Below are positions 9,230-19,117 of a stretch of DNA of 64,000 nucleotides, piece after piece (position 1 is the first letter of the stretch; each line of letters opens with the position of its first letter). The position numbers and the translations under genes are program-made. This stretch comes from Aliidiomarina sp. (GTDB lineage: Bacteria > Pseudomonadota > Gammaproteobacteria > Enterobacterales > Alteromonadaceae), in assembly GCF_022565475.1 (NCBI RefSeq), contig NZ_JAIUMR010000006.1, positions 114,192 through 178,191 of the forward strand, read 5' to 3'. Under the pieces are notes generated by a model, which was not told the origin of the DNA, did no database searches, and saw only the letters and a list, made by a program, of their open reading frames with translations.

Positions 9230-9805
9230 TTAACCTACTCGTGATAGTTTGAGTAGTTTTTGCAGATCACTGAGTAAATCTCGGCCTTGCAAAATCGTTG
9301 CTTGGCGATCGTTGCTCGTGGGGTACCACAGCACGACGTTGCCGACTGGGTCGATAATAAACAAACTATGCTCGGGTAAGGCACTGAGTTCTGCATGCAA
9401 ATCCTCATCGCGCACATACTGTAAATTGGAGTCAGCGGGCAACGCCGGAAGTTGTGTGGCGCTTTGGTTACCTTGAATGCCGACTGGACGGACGCGGTCC
9501 TGCTGCTTTCCGAGTGCGTGATACAACTGACTCGCCACATACAGAGCGTTACCACATTGTTCTTGGCACTCAGCGGGCACAACATAGGCTATCCGCCATT
9601 TATTCGGCAGCAATGCGTTACTGCTATCGGTCAACTGAATCTCTGGGCTGACCAAATTACCTTTGTTGCTGACGCCCGGTTCATACCAGCCCATTTTCAA
9701 AACCAACTGGGCGGCAGCGAGAGGAAGAACAAAAATGGCAGCAACCGTGAGTAATACACGGCGATTGCGACGCTTTTGCTGTTCCGGTGTGAGGGGCTTA
9801 TTCAT
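9230..9805 (-). CDS. Membrane-anchored SCO-like protein of the oxidase assembly cluster
   Basis: The 191-residue protein has a basic N-terminus, one membrane segment (about residues 17-37) and an exported domain. It is usually annotated only as hypothetical in cytochrome oxidase clusters. Reading the domain against the SCO gene at 6619, Cys80-x3-Cys84 (CQEQC) takes the place of the SCO copper Cys pair. The block EHSLFIIDPVGNV, with His146, lines up with NHSSAIILVDPNG around the SCO His ligand. A divergent SCO-like or thioredoxin fold that handles copper or thiols is therefore likely, but this is inference from a by-eye alignment. The start overlaps the SURF1 stop by four bases (ATGA), so the two are co-translated. 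Confidence 0.75.
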   Translation of the reverse strand: MNKPLTPEQQKRRNRRVLLTVAAIFVLPLAAAQLVLKMGWYEPGVSNKGNLVSPEIQLTDSSNALLPNKWRIAYVVPAECQEQCGNALYVASQLYHALGKQQDRVRPVGIQGNQSATQLPALPADSNLQYVRDEDLHAELSALPEHSLFIIDPVGNVVLWYPTSNDRQATILQGRDLLSDLQKLLKLSRVG

Positions 9806-10587
9806 TGCGTTTCCTTATTCTTGTTTTTCTGCGGAAGTGACCCTGAGCGTTCGCGGCTGGCAAACACAAAGACAATAAAAGCCGCCAAGGCTAAGCCAAA
9901 CCATTGCAGCGCATAGGCGTAGTGACGGTGTGGCGGCATGACGACGATTGGCCAGTCACGCACATAGCCAAGCTCAGCTTGTGGATCTTGAAGCACGATA
10001 AACTGTGCAAGCGGTGCGCCCAATCGTGCAGTGAGCTCGCTACCGAGCTTATCGAGTTCTGGATACTGAATACGATGCACGCCTGCAGTACCGAGACCCT
10101 GGAAGTCTTGTGCTTGCAACATAAACGGTTGGGCCGCTGGCACACGAATACGACCTTGAATGGTGACTTCGGTTTCTGGCAGCTCAATGGTCGGTAGTAC
10201 CGAACGGTCGAAGTCGGCCGGTACCCAACCGAGGTTGACGGGCACGAGCCAGTCACTAACGTGGTTCGGCCGCACGAGCGCGAGAACATGGTAACCGCTG
10301 CGACCTTGGTGAATTTGATTATCAATGAGAAATAACGGTTGTTGTTGAATATGGCCGTGGAATTCAATTTCGCTATCGGCTGCTTGCGCGAGCTCGGTTA
10401 ACGTTGCCGGCGTGATTTCGGTGTAGACGGCAGCCTGTTCGTGGCGATCGATGATGTGTTGTTTTTCTTGGCCACGGTCAATTTGCCAAAAACCAAGCTT
10501 GACCAAGATTGCGATCGCAAGCAAAGTAATAAGGAGCGCTCCAAGATGGAGGCGAAATAATAATGAACCAAGGCGAAGGACTGTCAT
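9802..10587 (-). CDS. SURF1 family cytochrome oxidase assembly protein
   Basis: SURF1 proteins help insert heme a into subunit I. The 261-residue protein has the family layout: a membrane segment at about residues 14-32, a large periplasmic domain, and a second membrane segment near residues 228-246. The start of the domain has the family pattern KLGFWQIDRGQEK, and GYHVLALVR and VNLGWVP are conserved SURF1 blocks. The 3' end overlaps the SCO-like gene by four bases. Its start is only 21 bases from the divergent DUF2909 gene, so the two promoter regions must reach into each other's coding sequence, or the gene may be read through from elsewhere. Confidence 0.9.
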   Translation of the reverse strand: MTVLRLGSLLFRLHLGALLITLLAIAILVKLGFWQIDRGQEKQHIIDRHEQAAVYTEITPATLTELAQAADSEIEFHGHIQQQPLFLIDNQIHQGRSGYHVLALVRPNHVSDWLVPVNLGWVPADFDRSVLPTIELPETEVTIQGRIRVPAAQPFMLQAQDFQGLGTAGVHRIQYPELDKLGSELTARLGAPLAQFIVLQDPQAELGYVRDWPIVVMPPHRHYAYALQWFGLALAAFIVFVFASRERSGSLPQKNKNKETQ

Positions 10588-10608
10588 AACAACTTCTGAG
10601 GACCTGCC

Positions 10609-10827
10609 GTGTTAACCGTTATACTCAAAATACTACTCGTCGCGTTACTGCTATACATCATCGCGAACTTATTTCGCGGGCTATTTAGTGCGTTGAAGAA
10701 CGATCCTGACGCACCACCCATGTCACATTACATAGGTAAACGGGTGTTATTCTCTGCGGTGGTGATTTTATTCATCATTCTCGCACTTCTGTTTGATGTC
10801 ACCACATTAAATCAGCGCCCCTACTGA
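10609..10827 (+). CDS. Small twin-transmembrane DUF2909 protein
   Basis: The 72-residue protein has two membrane helices (residues 3-22 and 48-66) joined by a polar loop with an Asn-Asp-Pro turn. This matches the DUF2909 family, found inside cytochrome c oxidase clusters of Pseudomonas and relatives and often, as here, on the opposite strand. It starts with GTG; GAGGA lies nearby upstream. A role in oxidase biogenesis is suggested only by position. It sits in a gap between coxC and SURF1, and its stop codon lies in the loop of the terminator that follows. Confidence 0.8.
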   Translation: MLTVILKILLVALLLYIIANLFRGLFSALKNDPDAPPMSHYIGKRVLFSAVVILFIILALLFDVTTLNQRPY

Positions 10828-10843
10828 GCAGGGGCGCTCTTTT
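10814..10843 (+). terminator. Terminator spanning the DUF2909 stop codon
   Basis: AGCGCCCCT (10814-10822) and AGGGGCGCT (10830-10838) form a 9-bp GC-rich stem with a seven-base loop, followed by CTTTTC. The TGA stop at 10825-10827 is in the loop. The tail favours plus-strand termination. On the minus strand the tail is weak, so transcripts from coxC may partly read through to SURF1. Confidence 0.7.
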
Positions 10844-10846
10844 CTA

Positions 10847-11734
10847 TTACAAGACGTACACGAAGACGAACAAGACCAACCAAACCACGTCAACAAAGTG
10901 CCAGTACCAAGCGGTTGCTTGGAACGCAAACTGATCATCTTTGGTGAAGTGACCGGCAAATACCCGTCCGGCCATGACGATCATCATAATCGCACCCAGC
11001 GTCACGTGTAAGCCGTGGAAACCGGTGAGCATGAAGAACGTATTGCCGTAGATACCTGAGTCTAACGTTAAGCCAAGGTCACGATAGGCATGAACGTATT
11101 CATAGCCTTGCAAACCGAGGAAGATTAAGCCAAGAACGATGGTAATCACTAACCATAATTTCAATTTTTGGCGCTTCCCTTCCTCTAAGCCGACATGGGC
11201 GAAATGTAAGGTAACCGACGAAATCACCAGAATCACAGTGTTGATCAATGGTAAACCTAACCAACCCATTGATTGTGTGGTGGTACCGTCTGGTGTTGTC
11301 GTTAACGGCCAAATCGCTTCGAAACCGGGCCATAAAATCTGACCGGTCATCTCGTTATTACCCGCGCCGCCTAACCATGGCACCGCGATCATGCGAGCAT
11401 AGAAGAGGGCACCGAAAAATGCCATAAAGAACATGACTTCAGAGAAAATGAACCAGCTCATGCCTTGCTTATACGAACGACCAAGTTGCTCGTTATATAA
11501 ACCAGCCCGTGATTCTCGAATTTGGTCGCCAAACCAACCAACTAACATGACCACCATTACGAGCAAGCCAGCACCGAGGAAGTAATGGCCGAAGCCAGCT
11601 TCCTGTTTCGACCACTCGATGGTGTAATGGCCCGCACCAAAGGCGATAAGGCCTAAGGCGATGGCACCGACCAAAGGCCATATACTTTGGTCAGGAACAT
11701 AGTACTTTTGTGGATTATGATTTTCTGTACTCAT
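10847..11734 (-). CDS. coxC: Cytochrome c oxidase subunit III
   Basis: Subunit III is a membrane protein with seven helices that stabilises the oxidase and its proton uptake. The 295-residue protein contains family blocks such as SEVMFFMAFFGALFYA near residue 97, the conserved FHGLHVTLG block near residue 238, and the C-terminal WYWHFVDVVWLVLF. It follows ctaG by ten bases in the coxB-coxA-ctaG-coxC run, the normal order for alpha- and gammaproteobacterial aa3 oxidases. The length is typical. The next minus-strand oxidase gene, SURF1, follows after the intervening DUF2909 gene. Confidence 0.96.
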   Translation of the reverse strand: MSTENHNPQKYYVPDQSIWPLVGAIALGLIAFGAGHYTIEWSKQEAGFGHYFLGAGLLVMVVMLVGWFGDQIRESRAGLYNEQLGRSYKQGMSWFIFSEVMFFMAFFGALFYARMIAVPWLGGAGNNEMTGQILWPGFEAIWPLTTTPDGTTTQSMGWLGLPLINTVILVISSVTLHFAHVGLEEGKRQKLKLWLVITIVLGLIFLGLQGYEYVHAYRDLGLTLDSGIYGNTFFMLTGFHGLHVTLGAIMMIVMAGRVFAGHFTKDDQFAFQATAWYWHFVDVVWLVLFVFVYVL

Positions 11735-11744
11735 TGAAATTCCC

Positions 11745-12329
11745 TCACTCTGACCGACTGGCGGTGGTTGTCACACGCGCCTGGTCAGTTAGGTCATACA
11801 TCATGTAAGACAAAGTAAAGCGGTGAATATGCTCGGGTAAGTCCGGGTCGAGATAAAATTGCATTGGCATAACGGCACGCTCGCCGGCGGCTAACGGCTG
11901 TTGTTCAAAACAAAAGCACTCGGTTTTGTTTAAATACAACGACGCTTCACCTGGCGATACAGACGGCAATGCCTGCGCGACAACGTCTTTGCCTGTGCGA
12001 TTCTCGACGTAGAAATTCACCACTTTCACTTCGCCCGGATGCACACGAATTGACCGAACCTCTGGATGGAACTCCCAAGGAATTCCACGGCTAACACGAG
12101 TATGAAACTCAACCGTAACCACCCGAGTTTGATCGACTTCCATGCCATAATTAGCTACCGCTGCGGTGTTACTCGTGCGGCCATTGAACCCTGTTATTTC
12201 ACAAAACTTCTCATACAGGGGTACAAGGGCGAAGCCAAATGCAAACATGATGATCACGGAGCCTAACAGCCGGGTGATGACCCGACTGTTATCTTGGCGC
12301 TGTGGTTTTTGTTCCGGAGATTCGCTCAT
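11745..12329 (-). CDS. ctaG: Cytochrome c oxidase assembly protein CtaG (Cox11 family)
   Basis: CtaG delivers copper to the CuB site of subunit I. The 194-residue protein has one membrane segment (about residues 19-38) and a periplasmic immunoglobulin-like domain. The copper residues are Cys138 and Cys140 in TECFCFEQQ, plus Cys43 just after the membrane segment (KFCEITGFNG), all as in Cox11. It lies between coxA (13 bases) and coxC (10 bases) and is surely co-transcribed with them. The length is typical for the family. Confidence 0.95.
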   Translation of the reverse strand: MSESPEQKPQRQDNSRVITRLLGSVIIMFAFGFALVPLYEKFCEITGFNGRTSNTAAVANYGMEVDQTRVVTVEFHTRVSRGIPWEFHPEVRSIRVHPGEVKVVNFYVENRTGKDVVAQALPSVSPGEASLYLNKTECFCFEQQPLAAGERAVMPMQFYLDPDLPEHIHRFTLSYMMYDLTDQARVTTTASRSE

Positions 12330-12342
12330 TTCACGGCACTCC

Positions 12343-13944
<1,602 letters not shown>

Positions 13945-13955
13945 AGCGAAGCCCC

Positions 13956-15101
13956 CTATTGATTACCTTGAATGAAGTGGTGAATGTCAGCGGCTTGCAC
14001 CATATCGCCCGTGTTATTGCCCCAAGCGTTACGCTCGTAGGTAATAACGGCAGCGAGCTCGCGCATACTTAGCGTATTACGATACGCTTGCATCGCAGTG
14101 CCGCGCGCGCCATTGACCACCACATCGATGTGGGCTTGCTGGTCGCCAACTGAGACACCAACGCCGGCCAAACCGGGGAACACGCCAGGAATACCTTGAC
14201 CGTTCGGCTGGTGACAAGCAGCACATTGCGCCATATAAACTTGCTGACCAAGCTCCATTAGCTCGTCCATGCTCATTTGCATCGATAGCAGACGCTGCTC
14301 TTCTTCGCGTGCAGTACGTAAACGTTCTTCTTCGCCACGAATCCAAGCTTCAAATTCAGCCGGCTCTTTAGCGATAACAACGACCGGCATAAACGCATGG
14401 TCGCGACCGCAGAGTTCAGCACATTGACCACGGTAAATACCCGGTTCATCGACGCGGGTCCAAGCTTCATTGATATACCCCGGATTGGCATCCTTTTTAA
14501 CCGCAAATGCTGGTACCCACCAAGAATGGATAACATCGTCAGAGGTAATTAGGAAACGCACCTTTTTACCGGTTGGAATGACCAGAGGACGGTCAACTTC
14601 TAACAAGTAATTTTCGGTTTGTGGTAAACGGCCGTAAATTTGCTCACGTGGCGTCGCCATAATGCTTTGGAATTCGACATCGTAATCTAAATAACTGTAA
14701 TGCCAGCGCCACTGAGAGCCGGTTACAAGTACACTTACATCAGAGTCCGATGTGTCGTCCATTTTAATCAAGGTGATGGTCGCTGGAACCGCCATCGCAA
14801 ACAGGATTAAAAATGGAATAATGGTCCATGCAATTTCAACCTTAACGTTATCGTGGAATGTTGCAGGTTTAACACCGCGACTCTTCCGGTGGCGCAAAAT
14901 CGACCAGAACATTGCACCGAAGACGATAACCCCAATAGCGAGACAAATATAAAAAACCAGCATATGCAGGTCATATACTTTATTACTAATGTCTGTCACA
15001 CCACGGGTAAGATTTAACTGCAGGCTCTGCTCGGCATTGGCCGTTGCTGAAATACTCAGCGCCGACAACGCGAGCAACAGGCGCGTTAGTCTTACATTCA
15101 C
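13956..15101 (-). CDS. coxB: Cytochrome c oxidase subunit II with fused cytochrome c domain
   Basis: Subunit II takes electrons from cytochrome c. The 381-residue protein has a signal peptide (residues 1-23), two membrane helices (about 48-68 and 93-113) and a cupredoxin domain with the CuA ligands His192, Cys227, Cys231, His235 and Met238. A C-terminal extension holds a heme c site, C293AACH297, with Met337 as a likely sixth ligand. It is therefore the caa3-like form, which carries its own electron-entry heme. It is the first gene of the oxidase operon; a perfect FNR-type box lies about 265 bases upstream in a 363-base gap. Confidence 0.97.
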   Translation of the reverse strand: MNVRLTRLLLALSALSISATANAEQSLQLNLTRGVTDISNKVYDLHMLVFYICLAIGVIVFGAMFWSILRHRKSRGVKPATFHDNVKVEIAWTIIPFLILFAMAVPATITLIKMDDTSDSDVSVLVTGSQWRWHYSYLDYDVEFQSIMATPREQIYGRLPQTENYLLEVDRPLVIPTGKKVRFLITSDDVIHSWWVPAFAVKKDANPGYINEAWTRVDEPGIYRGQCAELCGRDHAFMPVVVIAKEPAEFEAWIRGEEERLRTAREEEQRLLSMQMSMDELMELGQQVYMAQCAACHQPNGQGIPGVFPGLAGVGVSVGDQQAHIDVVVNGARGTAMQAYRNTLSMRELAAVITYERNAWGNNTGDMVQAADIHHFIQGNQ

Positions 15102-15365
15102 TCGACTTCTCCTCTTAGTCTTTTTCCCACAACAGCAGGGGGGCGTGTCGTGTCAAAAAGCACAAAGAGGTCAGCAAGAAAGGAACAGCATTTCCCCAAA
15201 AATCTCAGTCTTGCCTAACCCTTTGTTTTTATTATTACCTTAAAGGCAGTTATTGTTAGGTATATCAAGTCGCTGAGACGAATCGATGAGCACATGCGCG
15301 GATAGCAGAGTGGTTCAAAATACCGGGCACATGCCAAAGAACAGCATCGTGTAGCAGCAAATACA

Positions 15366-15379
15366 TTGATGGGGATCAA
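15366..15379. promoter_or_regulatory. FNR/ANR-type box upstream of the oxidase operon
   Basis: TTGATGGGGATCAA is a perfect match to the FNR consensus TTGAT-N4-ATCAA. Both flanking genes read leftward, so the box is placed to act on coxB, 265 bases downstream. An FNR-family protein could repress or tune the aerobic oxidase when oxygen falls. The motif is seen; the control is inferred. Confidence 0.55.
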
Positions 15380-15406
15380 AATAGCACCAAAAATGTTAAT
15401 AAAAAA

Positions 15407-15430
15407 GGGGGTATTTATAACAATACCCCC
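15407..15430 (-). terminator. Terminator of the lexA-sulA-like operon
   Basis: GGGGGTATT (15407-15415) and AATACCCCC (15422-15430) form a 9-bp stem with a six-base loop. On the minus strand it is followed by TTTTTTATTAA. It lies 35 bases past the stop of the SulA-like gene. Confidence 0.85.
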
Positions 15431-15464
15431 GAGGTACCCTCGGGCAAGGGTGTGGAGTGATTAA

Positions 15465-15887
15465 TTAATGAACAGCGTTTTGCTTTTCGCTGCTATCAAA
15501 AATAAAGCTTAGTGCTTGGCTGGCTTTCGCGGCTAGTTGTAAACGTTGGCGTTCACGGCCTTCGCAGGGTTTTAACCAAGCAATGACCAATTGACTGTTA
15601 TTGATTAAAAGTGCTTGTTCAGTTGCCCACAATGCAGTGGTCTGATCACTTGTATTTACGCGTCGAATTTGGTCGGGTCGAATACCGGCGGCGATTAATT
15701 GAGCAATCAGCGTTTTTGGCGCTTTGCCAATCACCGTCACCCATTGATCGTCACGCTTACGCATGGTGCTCAAGGTCACCCAAAGTTGTTGGTGCAGATT
15801 GGCCGAGTGCACGGTCGATTGAGTGGCTTTTTCATTACCCCAGATACCGGGATGTGAGAAACGTCGTGTTAATGTGGAATAATTCAT
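15465..15887 (-). CDS. sulA: SulA-like cell division inhibitor
   Basis: The 140-residue protein overlaps lexA by four bases (ATGA) and is transcribed with it from the SOS promoter. Sequence blocks such as [12 protein letters not shown], the [14 protein letters not shown] segment and a C-terminal [16 protein letters not shown] helix resemble SulA, a RecA-fold relative that binds FtsZ and blocks ring assembly after DNA damage. Lineages such as Pseudomonas and Shewanella also place a sulA-type gene directly after lexA. The length is near that of SulA (about 160). Similarity to ImuA-like proteins is an alternative. The SOS role is well supported by position; FtsZ inhibition is inferred. Confidence 0.78.
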   Translation of the reverse strand: MNYSTLTRRFSHPGIWGNEKATQSTVHSANLHQQLWVTLSTMRKRDDQWVTVIGKAPKTLIAQLIAAGIRPDQIRRVNTSDQTTALWATEQALLINNSQLVIAWLKPCEGRERQRLQLAAKASQALSFIFDSSEKQNAVH

Positions 15888-16504
15888 AACCAGCCCCCAT
15901 TGCGAATGACGCCGACGGCAAGTCCTTCAATGGTCATAAACTGTTGCGTTAAATCGACCTGAATAATTGAGAACTCTTCATTCTCCGGATGGAGAAGTAC
16001 AACATTACCGCGGCGCTCAAAGCGCTTTACTGTGACATCATCATCGACACGGGCGACTACAATCTGTCCGTTACGAGCTTCGTTTGTTTTGTGTACGGCG
16101 AGTAGATCGCCGTCAAGAATACCGATTTCCTTCATGCTCATGCCTTGCACACGGAGTAAAAAATCTGCGTGCGGATGGAACATGGACTGATCGACCTGAT
16201 AGTGACTTTCGATATGTTGTTGCGCCAAGATCGGCTCACCAGCGGCAACTTGACCAATTAAAGGTAAACCTTCAGCGAGCTTTTCAGGCTCGTCTTGTAG
16301 AACCCGAATACCGCGTGACATACCAGGAATCATTTGAATGACGCCTTTTTTTGCCAATGCGCGGAGGTGTTCTTCTGCAGCGTTTGATGAACGAAAACCA
16401 AGGCGCTCAGCGATTTCTGCGCGCGTTGGCGGCATGCCGGTCGCTTCAATCGTATCGCGAACGAGATCAAGAATTTGCTGTTGTCGTGGCGTCAATGGTC
16501 GCAT
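15884..16504 (-). CDS. lexA: LexA repressor
   Basis: LexA represses SOS genes and cleaves itself when RecA filaments form. The 206-residue protein has the N-terminal winged helix (residues 1-68, [13 protein letters not shown] at the start), the cleavage site Ala88-Gly89, and the catalytic dyad Ser123 (GMSMKEIG) and Lys160 (VTVKRFE). Two SOS boxes lie 9-44 bases upstream of the ATG, so it controls itself. The SulA-like gene follows with a four-base overlap. The divergent neighbour is plsB, as in E. coli. Length and residues are typical. Confidence 0.97.
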   Translation of the reverse strand: MRPLTPRQQQILDLVRDTIEATGMPPTRAEIAERLGFRSSNAAEEHLRALAKKGVIQMIPGMSRGIRVLQDEPEKLAEGLPLIGQVAAGEPILAQQHIESHYQVDQSMFHPHADFLLRVQGMSMKEIGILDGDLLAVHKTNEARNGQIVVARVDDDVTVKRFERRGNVVLLHPENEEFSIIQVDLTQQFMTIEGLAVGVIRNGGWL

Positions 16505-16512
16505 GGGATCAC

Positions 16513-16528
16513 CTGTTTATTCATACAG
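16513..16528. promoter_or_regulatory. SOS box 1 (LexA operator)
   Basis: CTGTTTATTCATACAG fits the CTGT-N8-ACAG consensus. It lies between the lexA promoter and its start codon. Confidence 0.9.
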
Positions 16529-16532
16529 TATG

Positions 16533-16548
16533 CTGTGAGTATATACAG
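16533..16548. promoter_or_regulatory. SOS box 2 (LexA operator)
   Basis: CTGTGAGTATATACAG fits CTGT-N8-ACAG and covers the minus-10 of the lexA promoter. The two boxes are 20 bases apart centre to centre, so both dimers would sit on nearly the same face of the helix, as at E. coli lexA. Confidence 0.92.
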
Positions 16549-16565
16549 TATTTAACCAGTTGCAA
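16538..16565 (-). promoter_or_regulatory. lexA promoter
   Basis: On the minus strand, TTGCAA (16560-16565) and TATACT (16538-16543) are separated by 16 bases. The minus-10 lies in SOS box 2. Confidence 0.7.
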
Positions 16566-16612
16566 CTTTTTTTGCTTAAATTTTGTTAACAGCGCAACCA
16601 AACCAGAAAAGT

Positions 16613-16620
16613 GGTATTCT
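16613..16620 (+). promoter_or_regulatory. Possible plsB extended minus-10 promoter
   Basis: TGGTATTCT carries the TG of an extended minus-10 hexamer (TATTCT at 16615-16620), about 44 bases before the plsB ATG. The minus-35 is poor (GCGCAA at 17-base spacing). Confidence 0.35.
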
Positions 16621-16663
16621 AAGGCGCATAATTGACTCTCAGTAAACAACAGGCCTCTTGGAT

Positions 16664-19105
16664 ATGAAATCGACGTCGTTGCTTTATAAAATTTTGCGCT
16701 GGCCAGTGTCTTGGTTAACTCGTTTTAAGGCCATCGCCGACCCCCACGACCATCAACCATCAGCACCCGATCATGTCGTCTATGTGATGAAAGCACCCTC
16801 TGCAACTGATTTGGTAGTTGCACGCAATACGGCGCTCGAACTCGGTCTTCCTGACCCCACCGAACCACTGGTTATTAATGGTAAAACGTTTGATCGCGTG
16901 CTCTATCTTGAGGATCCGAAACGACGTTTAACGCAAACCCCGCAAGAAGCTTTTGTCGAGTTGATGCAACTGCACCATCAGCACCCAAATTATAATGTTC
17001 ATATGCATCCGATTGCCTTGTTTTGGGGGCGTGAGCCTGGCCGGGAACGTAATGAAGGTCGCACCATGACCGCAGACATTGAAGTCCCCGGCAAATTCCG
17101 TAAGTTCTGGCTGGTGATGTTTAGTGGCCGCAATATTCTTGCCCGCGTATCACAGCCGGTGAGTTTGCGAACCATGGCGGATAGTCATGCAAGCGACGAG
17201 GCGCTTGCACACAAGTTAACTCGGGTCGCGCGCACGCATTTTGCTCGCTTACGCTATGCCGTTGCGGGACCGAAGTTATTAAGTCGCGAAGAAATGATCC
17301 GTGATTTGTTGACTAACGCGGCGATTCGCGAAGCGATTAAAGACGAAGCGCGAGCGAAAAAAATTAGCGCAGAGCAGGCAGAAAAGCGCGCGAAAGCTTA
17401 CTTACAGGAAATCGCTGCAGATTATCGTGAAGGCCTGGTGCGCTTTGCCGACCATTTATTTACTTGGTTGTGGACCAAGATCTACAACGGGATCACGGTG
17501 CAAAACAGTGAGAGAATAAGGAAATTAGCCCAAGACGGCCATGAAATTGTTTATGTGCCGTGCCATCGCAGTCACATGGATTATTTGTTGCTGAGTTTCG
17601 TGATTTATAAAGAAGGGTTAGTGCCACCGCATATTGCTGCCGGTGTGAACCTCAATTTTTTCCCGATTGGCACATTCTTTCGTCGCGGTGGCGCATTCTT
17701 TCTCCGCCGAAGCTTCCGAGGTAATAAACTCTATTCCACGGTTTTTCGTGAATACCTTACCCGCTTGTTCCAAAAAGGTTATGCGGTTGAGTATTTCATG
17801 GAGGGTGGCCGCAGTCGAACGGGGCGTTTATTGCCACCGAAAACCGGTATGTTGGCGATGACTCTGCAGAGCCAACTTCGCGGTGTGACTCGTCCCGTTA
17901 CCTTTGTGCCGGTTTATTTAGGTTACGAACACGTAATGGAAGTGGGTACTTACCACGGTGAACTGAAAGGGCAAGCAAAGAAGAAAGAATCCGTTTTCCA
18001 AGTATTCAGCATTTTACGTAAGTTACGTAATTTCGGTCACGGCTATGTCACTTTCGGTGAACCGTTGCGTTTGTCAGACTACCTCGACAGAGCTCAGTCA
18101 GACTGGCGTGATTCAGTGACGAGTGGTGCAGAAGAGCCGGCGAAACCGCGCTGGATGACTCCCGTGGTTAACACCTTAGCGGATGTTTTGATGCGCCGAG
18201 TGAATGATGGTGCTGCATTAAATAGCATTAACTTAACAGCACTGGCTTTACTCAGCGCCGAGCGCCATACCTTAAACCGTGAAGAACTCTTGGCGCAGAT
18301 TCAGTCTTATCTCGCGCTGCAGCGGGAAGTGCCGTATAGCCGTGATATTCAAGTGCCCGAATGGCCGGCCGATGCCATGTGGGAGCACTTAGTGAAGATG
18401 GACAAGCTCGCGATTACAGAAACGCCGGCAGGCACTGTGGTGAGTGTCGATCAAGTGCAAGCAGTGACATTGACGTATTATCGCAATAATATTCTGCATC
18501 TGTTTATTGTCCCTGCCATGTTGGCGCGATTTGTTCGTCGGGACAGAGTGTTTAATTTGCAACAAGCCTGTGATTTTGTCACCCGCTTGTACCCAATGCT
18601 CGAAGCCGAACTGTTTTTGAATCGGGAACAGCGTGATATCTCGTTGTGGGTTGAAGCGCTCTGTGAAGAGTTTGTCCGCCAGGGTTGGATCGAAGAGACG
18701 GCAAGTGGCTATCAGCTTGTTGCGCGTAGCGAACCGGGCTACGTTCAATTGACATTGTTATCCAATGCGGCGGAAGAAACGCTGGTTCGTTATGCGATTG
18801 TATTGGAGTTGCTACAACAGGCGCAAAACTTATCACGGGCAGATCTCGAGCAATATAGTGAAAAGGTCGCGTCACGCATTGGAGCCCGCCATGGTATCGA
18901 CGCTCCGGAGTTTTATGACAAACGTATATTTTCGATTTTGGTCGGTGTCTTGAAAGAGCAAAACTATATCCAAGTCACCGACGAGGGAACTTATACGGCA
19001 CAACAAGCAACCGGTGCGCTCAGTGACGAAGTTGATGAACTCTTGGGAAGCCAAGTTCAACAAACGATTCGACAGTCTGTTCAGCACCTCCTGAGCGAAA
19101 GCTAA
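16664..19105 (+). CDS. plsB: Glycerol-3-phosphate 1-O-acyltransferase PlsB
   Basis: PlsB is the inner-membrane enzyme that transfers the first fatty acyl chain to glycerol-3-phosphate. The protein has 813 residues from the ATG at 16664, or 815 from the TTG at 16658; the ribosome site is weak for both. E. coli PlsB has 807. The catalytic H-x4-D block is HRSHMD near residues 301-306, preceded by PC. The substrate-binding blocks FFRRGGAFFLRRSF and YFMEGGRSRTGR follow in the family order. It is divergent from lexA, and a terminator pair separates it from ubiA. It works on products of the pathway controlled by FabR in this same window. Confidence 0.97.
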   Translation: MKSTSLLYKILRWPVSWLTRFKAIADPHDHQPSAPDHVVYVMKAPSATDLVVARNTALELGLPDPTEPLVINGKTFDRVLYLEDPKRRLTQTPQEAFVELMQLHHQHPNYNVHMHPIALFWGREPGRERNEGRTMTADIEVPGKFRKFWLVMFSGRNILARVSQPVSLRTMADSHASDEALAHKLTRVARTHFARLRYAVAGPKLLSREEMIRDLLTNAAIREAIKDEARAKKISAEQAEKRAKAYLQEIAADYREGLVRFADHLFTWLWTKIYNGITVQNSERIRKLAQDGHEIVYVPCHRSHMDYLLLSFVIYKEGLVPPHIAAGVNLNFFPIGTFFRRGGAFFLRRSFRGNKLYSTVFREYLTRLFQKGYAVEYFMEGGRSRTGRLLPPKTGMLAMTLQSQLRGVTRPVTFVPVYLGYEHVMEVGTYHGELKGQAKKKESVFQVFSILRKLRNFGHGYVTFGEPLRLSDYLDRAQSDWRDSVTSGAEEPAKPRWMTPVVNTLADVLMRRVNDGAALNSINLTALALLSAERHTLNREELLAQIQSYLALQREVPYSRDIQVPEWPADAMWEHLVKMDKLAITETPAGTVVSVDQVQAVTLTYYRNNILHLFIVPAMLARFVRRDRVFNLQQACDFVTRLYPMLEAELFLNREQRDISLWVEALCEEFVRQGWIEETASGYQLVARSEPGYVQLTLLSNAAEETLVRYAIVLELLQQAQNLSRADLEQYSEKVASRIGARHGIDAPEFYDKRIFSILVGVLKEQNYIQVTDEGTYTAQQATGALSDEVDELLGSQVQQTIRQSVQHLLSES

Positions 19106-19117
19106 ACGGATAAAGCG

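Larger units (their letters stand above)
15102..15464. other. Long intergenic region upstream of coxB
   Basis: These 363 bases hold no credible gene. They carry the promoter region of the oxidase operon on the minus strand, an FNR-type box at 15366-15379, and near the right end the terminator of the SulA-like gene. A second small hairpin, CCCGAGG-TAC-CCTCGGG, is at 15428-15444. I could not choose a convincing minus-35/minus-10 pair for coxB. Confidence 0.7.

Noticed and set aside
15290..15340. tRNA-like fragment upstream of coxB (GCGGATAGCAGAGTGGTTCAA)
   Set aside because: It looks like a D-arm, but no anticodon stem, T arm or matching acceptor end follows.
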